A stretch of DNA of 64,000 nucleotides from Bacteroidales bacterium UBA7258 (GTDB lineage: Bacteria; Bacteroidota; Bacteroidia; Bacteroidales; UBA932), in contig DKSK01000027.1 in the NCBI GenBank assembly GCA_002472565.1, forward strand, positions 225,010-289,009, given 5' to 3'. The notes under the pieces are model-generated. The model searched no databases and was not told where the DNA came from. It worked only from the letters and a program-made list of their open reading frames with translations. Position 1 is the stretch's first letter. Every line of letters starts with the position of its first letter. This document shows, one piece after another, positions 50,856 through 58,850 of this stretch. Position numbers and translations under genes: made by a program.

Positions 50856-50863
50856 CAAATTTA
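50856..50863 (-). promoter_or_regulatory. TAnnTTTG -7 box for GNAT-prfA-queF operon
   Basis: TAAATTTG on the minus strand, 86 bases before the ATG at 50769. Confidence 0.65.
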
Positions 50864-50936
50864 GTGATAAATTCCCTCATCAACAACGGGATGGGCCTGC
50901 TTTCAGTCCGCGGTGATTTTCGGAGAGAGAGCGGAG

Positions 50937-50968
50937 TTTGGGGATGAGGGAAATTAGGCTTATATTTG
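50937..50968 (+). promoter_or_regulatory. Complete promoter for CoA-transferase
   Basis: A -33 TTTG (50937-50940) and a -7 TATATTTG (50961-50968) separated by 20 bases, 59 bases before the ATG at 51028. Confidence 0.75.
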
Positions 50969-51027
50969 CGCCATCGGCGGACTGTTACCGCGATAAAAGC
51001 CACATAAAAGCCGCAATTTTAGCTACA

Positions 51028-52329
51028 ATGAAAGAACTTCATTACGTGAGTGCCGACGAGGCAGTAAAGGCCGTGAAGTCTGGCGACCACATACATCTGA
51101 GCAGCGTTGCAAGCGTGCCTCATGTCCTTATCAACGCCCTCTGCCGCAGGGCGGACGCCGGGGAAATCCGAGATCTTCACTTCCACCATTTCCACACCGA
51201 GGGTCCTGCCCCATATTCCGAACCGAGATATGAGGGCATCTTCTTCGACCAGGGCTTCTTCATCGGGCCGAATGTCAGGGCCAACGTCAACGCCGGCTAC
51301 GCCGACTACCTCCCGGTCCATCTGGGAGAATCCCAGTTCCTCTACCGCAGCGGCGCCCTTCCTTGCGATGTCGCCATGGTTCAGGTCTCTCTCCCGGACG
51401 AAAACGGCATGGTGTCGCTCGGGACCTCGGTAGACAGCTCGATAGCGGCCATAGAAGTGGCCAAGAAGGCCATAGCCGTGGTCAATCCGAATGTGCCTTT
51501 CGCCTACGGAGACCTCGTGCCCCTCTCCCGATTCGATTTTCTCGTCAAAGACGACACTCCTCTGGTCACCAAGGATTTCGCGGAGCCGACGGAGACAGAG
51601 AAAATGATAGGCAAGAATTGCGCGGCCTTGGTCCCGGACGGAGCCTGCATACAGATGGGCATCGGAGCCCTGCCTAACGCCCTTGCCGGAGAGCTCAGCA
51701 ATCACAAGAACCTCGGAGTACATACCGAAATGTTCGCCGACGGCATTCTCCGCCTCATAAAGAAAGGCGTCGTGAACGGGGCAAACAAGAAAATCGACAC
51801 CGGCAAGGTCGTGGCTTCCTTCCTGCTCGGGAGCGACGACGTCTACTCCTTCATCGACCGCAATCCGGCGGTCCTCATGAAGGACATCAAGTACACCAAC
51901 GACCCTTGGGTCATCTCGCAGAATCCCCTCATGATGGCCATCAACTCGGCCACGGAGGTCGACCTCACGGGGCAGATCTCGGCCGACTCGATCGGGACCC
52001 GCATCTTCTCGGGCACGGGCGGCCAGCTCGACTTCGTGAAGGGGGCCGTCATGTCCAAGGGAGGCAAGTCCATAACCGCCTTCGCCTCAAGGACCAACAA
52101 GGGGAAGAACAAGATCGTGGGCTTCCTCAACCCGGGGGCGGGCGTCGTCACGCCGAGGGCGGACGCCCATTGGATCGTCACGGAGTACGGGGCCGTCGAC
52201 CTCTACGGAAGGTCGCTCCAGGAGAGGGCCAAGCTGCTCATATCCATAGCGCACCCGGACGACCGCGAGAAGCTCGACAGGGAGGCCTTCGAGCGCTTCG
52301 GCCCCCACTATCACAACTTCAGCATCTAG
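51028..52329 (+). CDS. Acetyl-CoA hydrolase/transferase family CoA-transferase
   Basis: A 433-residue CoA-transferase related to 4-hydroxybutyrate, butyrate and succinate:acetate CoA-transferases. Visible blocks: GDHIHLSSVASVPHVL near residue 19, GYADYLPVHLGESQF near residue 92, CIQMGIGALPNALAGEL near residue 209, and GVHTEMFADGI near residue 230 with the catalytic Glu that forms the glutamyl-CoA thioester. RADAHWIVTEYGAVDLYG lies near the end. It probably moves CoA between fermentation acids and acyl-CoA. GC rises sharply after about base 51900, inside the gene. The stop shares CTAG with the convergent mazG stop. Exact acid unresolved. Confidence 0.88.
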   Translation: MKELHYVSADEAVKAVKSGDHIHLSSVASVPHVLINALCRRADAGEIRDLHFHHFHTEGPAPYSEPRYEGIFFDQGFFIGPNVRANVNAGYADYLPVHLGESQFLYRSGALPCDVAMVQVSLPDENGMVSLGTSVDSSIAAIEVAKKAIAVVNPNVPFAYGDLVPLSRFDFLVKDDTPLVTKDFAEPTETEKMIGKNCAALVPDGACIQMGIGALPNALAGELSNHKNLGVHTEMFADGILRLIKKGVVNGANKKIDTGKVVASFLLGSDDVYSFIDRNPAVLMKDIKYTNDPWVISQNPLMMAINSATEVDLTGQISADSIGTRIFSGTGGQLDFVKGAVMSKGGKSITAFASRTNKGKNKIVGFLNPGAGVVTPRADAHWIVTEYGAVDLYGRSLQERAKLLISIAHPDDREKLDREAFERFGPHYHNFSI

Positions 52330-54450
52330 AGCCCCTTGGCCTTGCCCTCGTCCCAGATGGCGTCCATCTCGGCGAGGGTCATGTCGTGGAGGCTGCGTCC
52401 CTTGCGGATGGTCTGCTCCTCGAGGTAGGTGAAGCGGCGGCGGAACTTCTCGCACGCGCGGTTGAGGGCCGTGTCTGGATTGAGCCCGTAGAGCCTCGCG
52501 GCGTTGATAGTCGCGAACATGAAGTCGCCCAGCTCCTCCTCGGCCCTGTCGTAGGCGGCCTTGAACTCCGGCGACGAGCCCTCCGTCGGGGCGCCCACCG
52601 CCGGGTCCGCCGAGCCCTCCGACGACGCCATGGAATCGAGCTCCGCCTGGAACTCCCCTTCCTCCTCCTTCACCTTGTCCCAGACCTGGGACTTCTCCTC
52701 CCAGTCGAAGCCGACTCCCCTGGCCTTGTCCTGCATGGAATAGGCCTTGAGGACGGACGGCATGGAGTCCGGCACCCCGGAGAGGATGCGCTTGTTGCCT
52801 CCCACCTCCTTCGTCTTCATCATCTCCCAGTTCTCGCTGACCTCCTCCGGAGAGGCCGCCTTCTTGTCACCGAAGACATGGGGATGGCGGAATATCATCT
52901 TCTGGCAGAGCCCGTCGATGACGTCGGCAATGTCGTACTTTCCCTGCTCCTCGGCTATCTTCGAGTAGAAGACGACGTGGAGGAGGATGTCTCCCAGCTC
53001 CTTGCGGATGTCGGGGTCGTCCTTCTTCATGATGGCGTCGCTGAGTTCGTAGACCTCTTCGACGGTCATCGGCCTCAGGGTGTCTACGGTCTGGGCCTTG
53101 TTCCATGGGCATTCGGCCCTGAGCCTGTCCATGATGTCGAGTATGCGGCCGAACTGGGCCAGCTTTTCTTCTTTGGTATGCATCTTCATCTGTCTGTTTT
53201 CATGGCCCTGGCCCATGGAATCACCCCTGCAGGGGACTGTTTCATGAGCAGGAGCTCCTTCATCTTGTCCATGTAGGGCGCCACGTGGGAATAGAAGAGC
53301 GACAGGCCGGCGCAGAGCGCGTTGAGCCCGGTCTCACCCTTCTCCGTCACGTTGAACCTGTGCTTCGGGCACTCCCCGTTGCAGGCGAAGCGCCACCTGC
53401 AGCGAAGGCACTTCCCCGGCAGGCGGTTGCGCTTGTCCAGCCCGAACTTCGTCATGGCCGGGGACGTCATCATGTCCTTTATGCCGTCCGTCAATATGTT
53501 GCCCAGCCTGTAGGCGGGATACACGAAGTGGTCGCAGGGGTACATGTCCCCGTTGTGCTCGATCACCGCGTTGCCCCCGCAGGTCTCGCCGTAGACGCAG
53601 GTCCCGGGCTGCGCCCCGCACCAGCAGGCGAGGGCGGCGTCGAAATGGCCGACGAAGACCGAGCCGACGTCGTTGCGCACCCAGTAGTCGAAGATGTCGC
53701 AGAGGAACCTCCCGAAGGCCACGTCGCCGACCGACCAGCCGGCGATGAGGGCGCCGGGGGTCTCCGGCGAGACTATGTGCGGGCGGCGCTTCCTGTCAGG
53801 CTTTCCCGCCCCGTTGAGCGGATAGAGGACGTGCTCCACCACCGGCATGAACTGCATGTAGCGGCTGCCCAGCGACCTGAGGAAGAGGTAGGTCTCGAGC
53901 CCCCGGCCCTCGCTCGCGTTGTTGACCGTCGACATGGTGTTGAACTGCACACCGTGCCTCTGCAGGAGCCTCAGGCCCGCAAGCACCCTGTCGAAGGTAG
54001 GCTTCTGGCCCTTGTCCTTGCGGAACCTGTCGTGGATGTCCCGCGGCCCGTCGATGGAGATTCCGACCAGGAAGTCGTTGGCGGCCAGGAAGTCGGCCCA
54101 CTCGTCCGTCAGCAGCGTTCCGTTCGTCTGGATCGTGTTGCGGATCTTCTTGCCGTCGGCGTACCTCCGCTCGAACTCCAGGGCCTTCCGGTAGAAGTCC
54201 AGGCCCAGGATCAGCGGCTCCCCGCCGTGCCAGTTGAAGGTCACCTCCGGCACCTCGTTGGCCCTGATGTACTCCCGGACCACGGCCTCCAGCATGTCCG
54301 CGTCCATCCTCGGCTCCCTGCCGCCGTAGATGTCGGCCTTGTCGAGGTAGTAGCAGTACTGGCAGTCGAGGTTGCAGAGCGAACCTGCCGGCTTGAGCAT
54401 GATATTGAAGGAAAGCGGCCCGGTAAGCCGGACCGCATCCTCCAACGTCA
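51900..54450. other. GC-rich block covering CoA-transferase 3' end, mazG and the radical SAM gene
   Basis: Six consecutive-style 60-base lines between 51961 and 52380, counted by hand, average about 65 percent GC (single lines up to 72); lines at 53281 and 53641 give 67 and 62. Lines at 51541, 51841 and 54541 give 58, 53 and 50. Codon choice shifts to GGG, CCC and AGG in the block. The left edge is inside a reading frame with no loss of function. Confidence 0.7.
52326..53189 (-). CDS. mazG: Nucleoside triphosphate pyrophosphohydrolase MazG
   Basis: A 287-residue two-domain MazG. The first domain has ILDIMDRLRAECPWNKAQTV and EEVYELSDAI, with EEVxE..D metal ligands and RKELGDILLHVVFYSKIAEE. 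The second repeats the pattern (KVKEEEGEFQAEL and EEELGDFMFATINAARLYG). Between the metal-binding helices of the second domain lies an extra 20-25 residue Ser/Gly/Pro/Ala-rich insert (MASSEGSADPAVGAPTEGSS) not found in the E. coli enzyme. It hydrolyses NTPs or damaged dNTPs to monophosphates. ATG at 53189 overlaps the preceding stop (ATGA). Confidence 0.92.
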   Translation of the reverse strand: MKMHTKEEKLAQFGRILDIMDRLRAECPWNKAQTVDTLRPMTVEEVYELSDAIMKKDDPDIRKELGDILLHVVFYSKIAEEQGKYDIADVIDGLCQKMIFRHPHVFGDKKAASPEEVSENWEMMKTKEVGGNKRILSGVPDSMPSVLKAYSMQDKARGVGFDWEEKSQVWDKVKEEEGEFQAELDSMASSEGSADPAVGAPTEGSSPEFKAAYDRAEEELGDFMFATINAARLYGLNPDTALNRACEKFRRRFTYLEEQTIRKGRSLHDMTLAEMDAIWDEGKAKGL

Positions 54451-54469
54451 GAGTGTCCTTAATGGGCAT
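53186..54469 (-). CDS. Radical SAM/SPASM protein, anaerobic sulfatase maturase-like
   Basis: A 427-residue radical SAM enzyme. The SAM cluster motif is CNLDCQYCYY (C-x3-C-x2-C) at residues 33-40. FNWHGGEPLILGLDFY near residue 79 and TNGTLLTDEWADFL near residue 117 match the anSME/AslB group. The C-terminal SPASM part carries the auxiliary cluster Cys: CWCGAQPGTCVYGETCGG near residue 285, CDHFVYPAYRLGN, and CLRCRWRFACNGECPKHRF near residue 370. anSMEs oxidise a sulfatase Cys or Ser to formylglycine, but no sulfatase gene is close by, so another peptide substrate is possible. It lies in the GC-rich block. Confidence 0.88.
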   Translation of the reverse strand: MPIKDTLTLEDAVRLTGPLSFNIMLKPAGSLCNLDCQYCYYLDKADIYGGREPRMDADMLEAVVREYIRANEVPEVTFNWHGGEPLILGLDFYRKALEFERRYADGKKIRNTIQTNGTLLTDEWADFLAANDFLVGISIDGPRDIHDRFRKDKGQKPTFDRVLAGLRLLQRHGVQFNTMSTVNNASEGRGLETYLFLRSLGSRYMQFMPVVEHVLYPLNGAGKPDRKRRPHIVSPETPGALIAGWSVGDVAFGRFLCDIFDYWVRNDVGSVFVGHFDAALACWCGAQPGTCVYGETCGGNAVIEHNGDMYPCDHFVYPAYRLGNILTDGIKDMMTSPAMTKFGLDKRNRLPGKCLRCRWRFACNGECPKHRFNVTEKGETGLNALCAGLSLFYSHVAPYMDKMKELLLMKQSPAGVIPWARAMKTDR

Positions 54470-54478
54470 TCAGAGAAA

Positions 54479-55816
54479 TTACTTGCCGAGTCTCTCGTGG
54501 ATTGCCTTGGTCTCGGCCTCGAAACCAGGCTTGCCGAGGAGGGCGAACATGTTCTTCTTGTATGCCTCTACTCCCGGCTGGTTGAAAGGATTGACTCCAA
54601 GGACATAGGCGCTCACGCCGCAGGAGAACTCAAAGAAATAGAAGAGGCTTCCGAGGTTGTAGGCGCTGATATTCTCGATGCTCACCTCAAGCTGAGGCAC
54701 GCCGCCATCGATGTGGGCGAGCTTAGTGCCGAGCTGGGCCATATGGTTGCAGTGATCTACGTGCTGGCCGGCGAGGTAGTTGAGCTGGTCGAGGTTCTGA
54801 GGATCGCTGCCGACAACTACGCTGCGGTTGCTCTTCTCGATATTGACCACAGTCTCAAACATTATGCGGCTGCCGTCCTGGATGAACTGGCCCATGGAGT
54901 GGAGATCGGTAGTGAAATTGACCGATGCAGGGAAGATTCCCTTATTGTCCTTACCCTCGGACTCGCCGTAGAGCTGCTTCCACCACTCTCCCAGATACTG
55001 GAATTTAGGGTTGTAGCTTACGAGCACTTCGACCGCCTTGCCATACTTGGAATAGAGGAGGTTTCTCATGGCCGCGTACTGGACGGCAGGGTTCTTCTCA
55101 CTTCTTTCCGCGAGGACCTTTTCCATCTCCTTTGCTCCTGCGAGCATCTCGCGGACATCAAAGCCGGCTACGACGATCGGCAGAAGGCCGACCGGGGTGA
55201 GAACGGAGAAGCGTCCGCCCACATTGTCAGGAACCACGAAGGTCTTGTAGCCTTCCTGGGTGGCGAGGGTCTTGAGGGCGCCCTTGTGAGCGTCAGTGAT
55301 GGCTACGATGCGCTCGGAGGCATCCTTGTAGCGCTCCTCGATCGCGGCCTTGACGACGCGGAAAGCCACGGCAGGCTCCGTGGTGGTGCCGGACTTGGAG
55401 ATCACGATGCAGGCGGTGTTGCGCTCCGCCGCAAGGTCCATCAATTCTGCGAGGTACTCTTCCGAGAGGCTGTTGCCGGCGAAGACTACCTCAGGGGTGT
55501 TGCCGGTGCCGAGCTCCCTCGAGAAGCTGTGTGAGAGGGCCTCGATAGCGCAGCGGGCTCCGAGATAGGAACCTCCGATGCCGATTACGACTACCAGGTC
55601 GACGCCTTTCTGCTGCCACAGGTCGCGGACGGCCTCACAGTCTTTGATCAGGCTTTCAGGAGTGTCGGAAGGAAGGGTCTTCCAGCCCAGAAAATCATTG
55701 CCGGCACCTTTTCCGCTTTCAAGAACATCGAAAGCCTCGAGTGCCTTGCCGAGATATTCCTTGTAATCTTCTGATTTAACGAAGGATCTGCATCCTTCAA
55801 CATCAATCTTAACCAT
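54479..55816 (-). CDS. pgi: Glucose-6-phosphate isomerase
   Basis: A 445-residue Pgi interconverting glucose-6-phosphate and fructose-6-phosphate. VVIGIGGSYLGARCAIEAL near residue 75, CIVISKSGTTTEPAVAFRVV near residue 135 (phosphate loop SKSGTTTE), and the C-terminal catalytic GGVPQLEVSIENI region are visible. It is the short bacterial form. The ATG at 55816 is used; an upstream TTG is unlikely. First gene of an operon with the radical SAM enzyme and mazG. Confidence 0.95.
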   Translation of the reverse strand: MVKIDVEGCRSFVKSEDYKEYLGKALEAFDVLESGKGAGNDFLGWKTLPSDTPESLIKDCEAVRDLWQQKGVDLVVVIGIGGSYLGARCAIEALSHSFSRELGTGNTPEVVFAGNSLSEEYLAELMDLAAERNTACIVISKSGTTTEPAVAFRVVKAAIEERYKDASERIVAITDAHKGALKTLATQEGYKTFVVPDNVGGRFSVLTPVGLLPIVVAGFDVREMLAGAKEMEKVLAERSEKNPAVQYAAMRNLLYSKYGKAVEVLVSYNPKFQYLGEWWKQLYGESEGKDNKGIFPASVNFTTDLHSMGQFIQDGSRIMFETVVNIEKSNRSVVVGSDPQNLDQLNYLAGQHVDHCNHMAQLGTKLAHIDGGVPQLEVSIENISAYNLGSLFYFFEFSCGVSAYVLGVNPFNQPGVEAYKKNMFALLGKPGFEAETKAIHERLGK

Positions 55817-55856
55817 ATTTGTCAAATTTTAGGATTTCACTTTCCATTCCGGCGAA

Positions 55857-55901
55857 GATTCCGGCCCCGCCGCTTTCCGGGGAGGATTCCGACCCCGCCG
55901 C
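55857..55901. repeat. 17-base direct repeat in the pgi leader
   Basis: GATTCCGGCCCCGCCGC (55857-55873) and GATTCCGACCCCGCCGC (55885-55901), one mismatch, 28 bases apart, inside the long pgi leader. Confidence 0.7.
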
Positions 55902-55978
55902 CCCTTTAGCACACTTCATGGCCATAACCCCATGGCCCATCCCTCCTGCCTGTCATCGTCTCACCTCGGCCTATCATG

Positions 55979-55986
55979 CAAAGTTA
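55979..55986 (-). promoter_or_regulatory. TAnnTTTG -7 box for pgi operon
   Basis: TAACTTTG on the minus strand, 162 bases before the ATG at 55816, giving a long leader that contains the C-rich direct repeat. Confidence 0.5.
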
Positions 55987-56049
55987 TACAAAAATCCATA
56001 GATATCGTTCATTAACCCGAGCTCTTAGCCATAAAAGCGAGAATTTTGC

Positions 56050-56057
56050 TAATTTTG
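56050..56057 (+). promoter_or_regulatory. TAnnTTTG -7 box for umuD-like gene
   Basis: TAATTTTG 31 bases before the ATG at 56089. Confidence 0.65.
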
Positions 56058-56088
56058 TGGAGAGCAATCCATATCCGTAATATTCACA

Positions 56089-56694
56089 ATGGCAGGAAAG
56101 AAAATCAAGAAAGAAAATCTTGTGCCCCCTGAGGACCAGATAGAGCTGGCGAGGCTCAAGGAGCCGGAAGAGGCGGAACCGGAAGTGAAAGACGAAGAAG
56201 TCGAAAAGGCTCGCAGAGACTGGGAAGAGCGTAACGGAAAATTCGCCCCCATGGCCGAGGACGGCATTCATGCAGGCTTTCCCTCTCCAGCCCAGGACTA
56301 CATGGACAAGCTCATCGACCTGAACCGGGAACTGGTAAAGCACCCCGAGGCCACCTTTTACGGCCGTGTCGTCGGAGACTCGATGATCGAGGCCGGAGTC
56401 GAGGAGGGAGACGTGCTGGTCATCGACAAATCGCTGGAGCCACGCGAAGGTGACATGGCGGTCTGCTTCATAGACGGGGAATTCGCCCTGAAATTCATTT
56501 CTTTCAAGGATCCTCAGAGCGTCACCGAGCGCAAGCCCTCGAAACCCGGAATTTCATATGACATCCTGCCCCACAAGGAACTCTGGCTTCTGCCGGCCAA
56601 CAAGAAATACCGTCCGATCCACATCACGGAGGGCAATGACTTCACTGTCTGGGGCGTCGTGACCTATGTCATAAAGAAAGCCAGAAAGGACTGA
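56089..56694 (+). CDS. umuD: UmuD-like S24 family autoprotease
   Basis: A 201-residue LexA/UmuD-type self-cleaving protein. The cleavage site is Ala62-Gly63 in HAGFPSPAQDYMD, the catalytic Ser98 is in VVGDSMIEAG and Lys135 in EFALKF. The spacings (35 from the cleavage Gly to Ser, 37 from Ser to Lys) equal those of E. coli UmuD. No DNA-binding domain is present, which rules out LexA. It has an extra 40-residue N-terminal arm rich in Lys and Glu (KKIKKENLVPPEDQ). It should partner the UmuC-like polymerase at 58899, 2.2 kb away. Confidence 0.88.
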   Translation: MAGKKIKKENLVPPEDQIELARLKEPEEAEPEVKDEEVEKARRDWEERNGKFAPMAEDGIHAGFPSPAQDYMDKLIDLNRELVKHPEATFYGRVVGDSMIEAGVEEGDVLVIDKSLEPREGDMAVCFIDGEFALKFISFKDPQSVTERKPSKPGISYDILPHKELWLLPANKKYRPIHITEGNDFTVWGVVTYVIKKARKD

Positions 56695-56721
56695 AAGGGC
56701 ACCTGAGAAGTGCCACTGGGT

Positions 56722-56762
56722 GTAGTTTAGTCACTGCCTATTATGCGTAGTTTAGTCACTGC
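56722..56762. repeat. 16-base direct repeat
   Basis: GTAGTTTAGTCACTGC occurs exactly at 56722-56737 and 56747-56762 (25-base period). The second copy overlaps the start of the small lipoprotein frame. Confidence 0.75.
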
Positions 56763-56877
56763 ATTTTCGGGGCTTGCAGTGCTGCTATCCATGGTGTCCT
56801 GTGCGAGAGCAAAGATAGAAGACACTTTGAAAACAATGTTGGCCGGCAGGGAAGGGTGCGGATGGATAGCGCGTTGA
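56743..56877 (+). CDS. Small 44-residue lipoprotein-like peptide
   Basis: ATG at 56743 to TGA at 56877. The product has a convincing lipoprotein signal (SLVTAFSGLAVLLSMVSC, Cys20) and a short mature part (ARAKIEDTLKTMLAGREG). It could be a small lipoprotein or the remnant of a longer one. No TAnnTTTG box precedes it, but it lies just after the umuD-like gene on the same strand. Confidence 0.45.
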   Translation: MRSLVTAFSGLAVLLSMVSCARAKIEDTLKTMLAGREGCGWIAR

Positions 56878-56919
56878 TGTGAAGCGGGGATTTGGTGCTC
56901 TGTGTAAGAAATTGGATTC

Positions 56920-57774
56920 TTATTTCGCGGCCTTGGAAGCTTTCCCTGTCTTGGAAGCTTTCCCTGTCTTGGAGGTTCTCCCTGTCTTGGAGGTTCTCCC
57001 TGTCTTGGAAGTTTTTCCTGACTTGGAGGCTTTTACAGACTTTGAGGCTTTGGAGTGCGCGGGCTCGGGCTTGTGATAGACCCAGGAGGGATAGAGGAGC
57101 TTAGCTTCCATGCCTTCGATCCGTGAAGCGCGGCCTGAGACATAGGAGGACGGGCTGCCGGCGTTGCGTTTTATCGGGTTCGGGAGGCAGGCGGCTATCA
57201 GGCAGGCCTCACGCCTTGACAGCTTGGAAGCATGATGTCCATAGAAAGTCATGGAGGCGGCCTCGACCCCATAGATTCCCTTTCCCATTTCGGCCACGTT
57301 AAGGTAGACTTCAAGGATTCTGTGCTTTCCCCAGATTTTTTCTATCAGCACGGTAAAATATGCCTCCATGCCCTTGCGGAACCAATTGCGTCCGGGGAAG
57401 AGGAAGACATTTTTCGCTGTCTGCTGGGATATGGTGCTGGCTCCGCGCAGGCGCTTCCCCCTCTTGTGGTCGTCCACCGCTTTCTTGACGGCCTCCCAGT
57501 CGAAGCCGGCGTGCTCGAAGAAGAGGTTGTCCTCGCTGGCGATGACGGCCCTGGCCGCCTCCGGGCTTATCTTCTTATACGAGACCCAGTCCTTGCGCGT
57601 ATGGAAACTTTTATCCCCGGAATACTCAAAAGATCTCACAGCCATCAGCGGAGTATACCAGACCGGCACCCACTTCAGAATGACGACCCACAGGACGCTC
57701 AAAGCCACCAGAGATAGAAAGAGCTTCAGGAAGAAACGTGAAATCCTGCCCGTCAAGGACCTTTTCTTTTTCAT
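56920..57774 (-). CDS. mtgA: Monofunctional peptidoglycan glycosyltransferase MtgA with Lys/Ser repeat tail
   Basis: A 284-residue glycosyltransferase 51 enzyme polymerising lipid II. One N-terminal membrane span (LFLSLVALSVLWVVIL) is followed by VRSFEYSG, then SPEAARAVIASEDNLFFEHAGFDW near residue 73 (catalytic Glu), KRLRGASTISQQTAKNVFLF near residue 108, and RILEVYLNVAEMGKGIYGVE near residue 154. The last 45 residues are a basic repeat, mainly SKTGRT or SKTGKA units of six residues, encoded by 18-base tandem repeats at about 56934-57040. The tail could bind DNA, teichoic-like polymers or membrane phospholipid; length may vary between strains. Confidence 0.93.
   Translation of the reverse strand: MKKKRSLTGRISRFFLKLFLSLVALSVLWVVILKWVPVWYTPLMAVRSFEYSGDKSFHTRKDWVSYKKISPEAARAVIASEDNLFFEHAGFDWEAVKKAVDDHKRGKRLRGASTISQQTAKNVFLFPGRNWFRKGMEAYFTVLIEKIWGKHRILEVYLNVAEMGKGIYGVEAASMTFYGHHASKLSRREACLIAACLPNPIKRNAGSPSSYVSGRASRIEGMEAKLLYPSWVYHKPEPAHSKASKSVKASKSGKTSKTGRTSKTGRTSKTGKASKTGKASKAAK
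56934..57050 (-). repeat. 18-base tandem repeats in mtgA 3' end
   Basis: About six units based on CTTTCCCTGTCTTGGAAG (plus-strand reading), two pairs of identical neighbours, then decaying copies. Each codes six residues of the basic tail. Confidence 0.85.
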
Positions 57775-57820
57775 TTTCGAGTATTCTGCAGAAATATCAT
57801 CCGGCCATTGCCAATGGCTG

Positions 57821-57838
57821 CAAATTTAGTTATTTTTG
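57821..57838. promoter_or_regulatory. Divergent -7 boxes for mtgA and purC
   Basis: TAAATTTG on the minus strand (57821-57828, mtgA) and TATTTTTG on the plus strand (57831-57838, purC) are separated by 2 bases. The two polymerases would compete for the site. Confidence 0.75.
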
Positions 57839-57865
57839 CTGAAGTAACTCAAATTATCATCTGAC

Positions 57866-58807
57866 ATGAATGCAATAGTCAAGACCGACTTCCACTTCCC
57901 TGGCCAAAAAGGAAAGTATGTAGGCAAAGTCCGTGATGTCTATGACATCGATGGAAAATATCTCGCGATGGTCGTAACTGACAGAATCTCAGCTTTCGAC
58001 GTTGTTCTGCCGAAGGGCGTCCCTTACAAGGGTGCAGTTCTGAACCAGATCGCGGCAAAATTCCTTGACGCCACGAAGGACATTCTCCCGAACTGGAAGG
58101 TCGCCGTTCCTGACCCTAACGTCACCGTCGGCTACAAGTGCGAGCCTTTCAAGGTCGAAATGGTCATCAGGGGCTATCTTGCCGGCCATTCTGCCAGAGA
58201 ATATAAAGAGGGAAAGAGGCTTCTCTGCGGAAACGTACTGCCGGAGGGGATGGTTGAGAACCAGAAATTTCCTGAGCCGATAATCACCCCTACCTCCAAA
58301 GCCGCAGCCGGCCACGACGAGGACATCACCAGAGAGGAAATCATTTCCAGCGGCCTCGTTCCGGCGGAAGACTACGCCAAACTCGAAGAGTACACCAGAG
58401 AGATTTTCCGCCGCGGCACCGAAATCGCCGCGAAGCAGGGTCTCATCCTCGTCGACACAAAGTACGAGTTCGGAAAGAGGGACGGCCAAATCTATCTGAT
58501 GGATGAGGTTCATACTCCTGATTCTTCGCGTTATTTCTATGCGGATGGCTACGAGGAGCGTCTCGAAAGAGGTGAGCACCAGAAGCAGCTCAGCAAGGAG
58601 TTCGTCAGGGAGTGGCTCATGGCGAATGGTTTCCAGGGCCAGGCAGGGCAGAAGGTGCCTGAAATGACGCCGGAGGTTGTAAATCACATAACCGACAGAT
58701 ATATAGAACTTTACGAGAAGATTACAGGAGAGAAGTTCGTTCGTCGGGACTATTCCGCCGAATCGATAGAGAAGAACGTCGCCGCCTGCCTCTCAAGCCT
58801 CAGATAA
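57866..58807 (+). CDS. purC: Phosphoribosylaminoimidazole-succinocarboxamide synthase
   Basis: A 313-residue SAICAR synthetase of purine synthesis, joining CAIR and aspartate with ATP. GKVRDVYDIDGKYLAMVVTD near residue 18 is the nucleotide-binding start, followed by KVEMVIRGYLAGHSAREY near residue 97 and LVDTKYEFGKRDGQIYLMDE near residue 190, then DSSRYFYADGYEE. It belongs to the longer (about 310 residue) PurC subgroup seen in Bacteroidota and yeast. The gene stands alone downstream of its promoter. Confidence 0.96.
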   Translation: MNAIVKTDFHFPGQKGKYVGKVRDVYDIDGKYLAMVVTDRISAFDVVLPKGVPYKGAVLNQIAAKFLDATKDILPNWKVAVPDPNVTVGYKCEPFKVEMVIRGYLAGHSAREYKEGKRLLCGNVLPEGMVENQKFPEPIITPTSKAAAGHDEDITREEIISSGLVPAEDYAKLEEYTREIFRRGTEIAAKQGLILVDTKYEFGKRDGQIYLMDEVHTPDSSRYFYADGYEERLERGEHQKQLSKEFVREWLMANGFQGQAGQKVPEMTPEVVNHITDRYIELYEKITGEKFVRRDYSAESIEKNVAACLSSLR

Positions 58808-58850
58808 TATTTCTGCCGGGATCCTCCAGAAGCCGCAGCTGAATTTCATG

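Noticed and set aside
53285..55534. 749-codon open frame opposite the radical SAM gene and pgi
   Set aside because: Product is Arg/Glu/Val/Leu-rich and spans two well-identified genes; caused by the high GC there.
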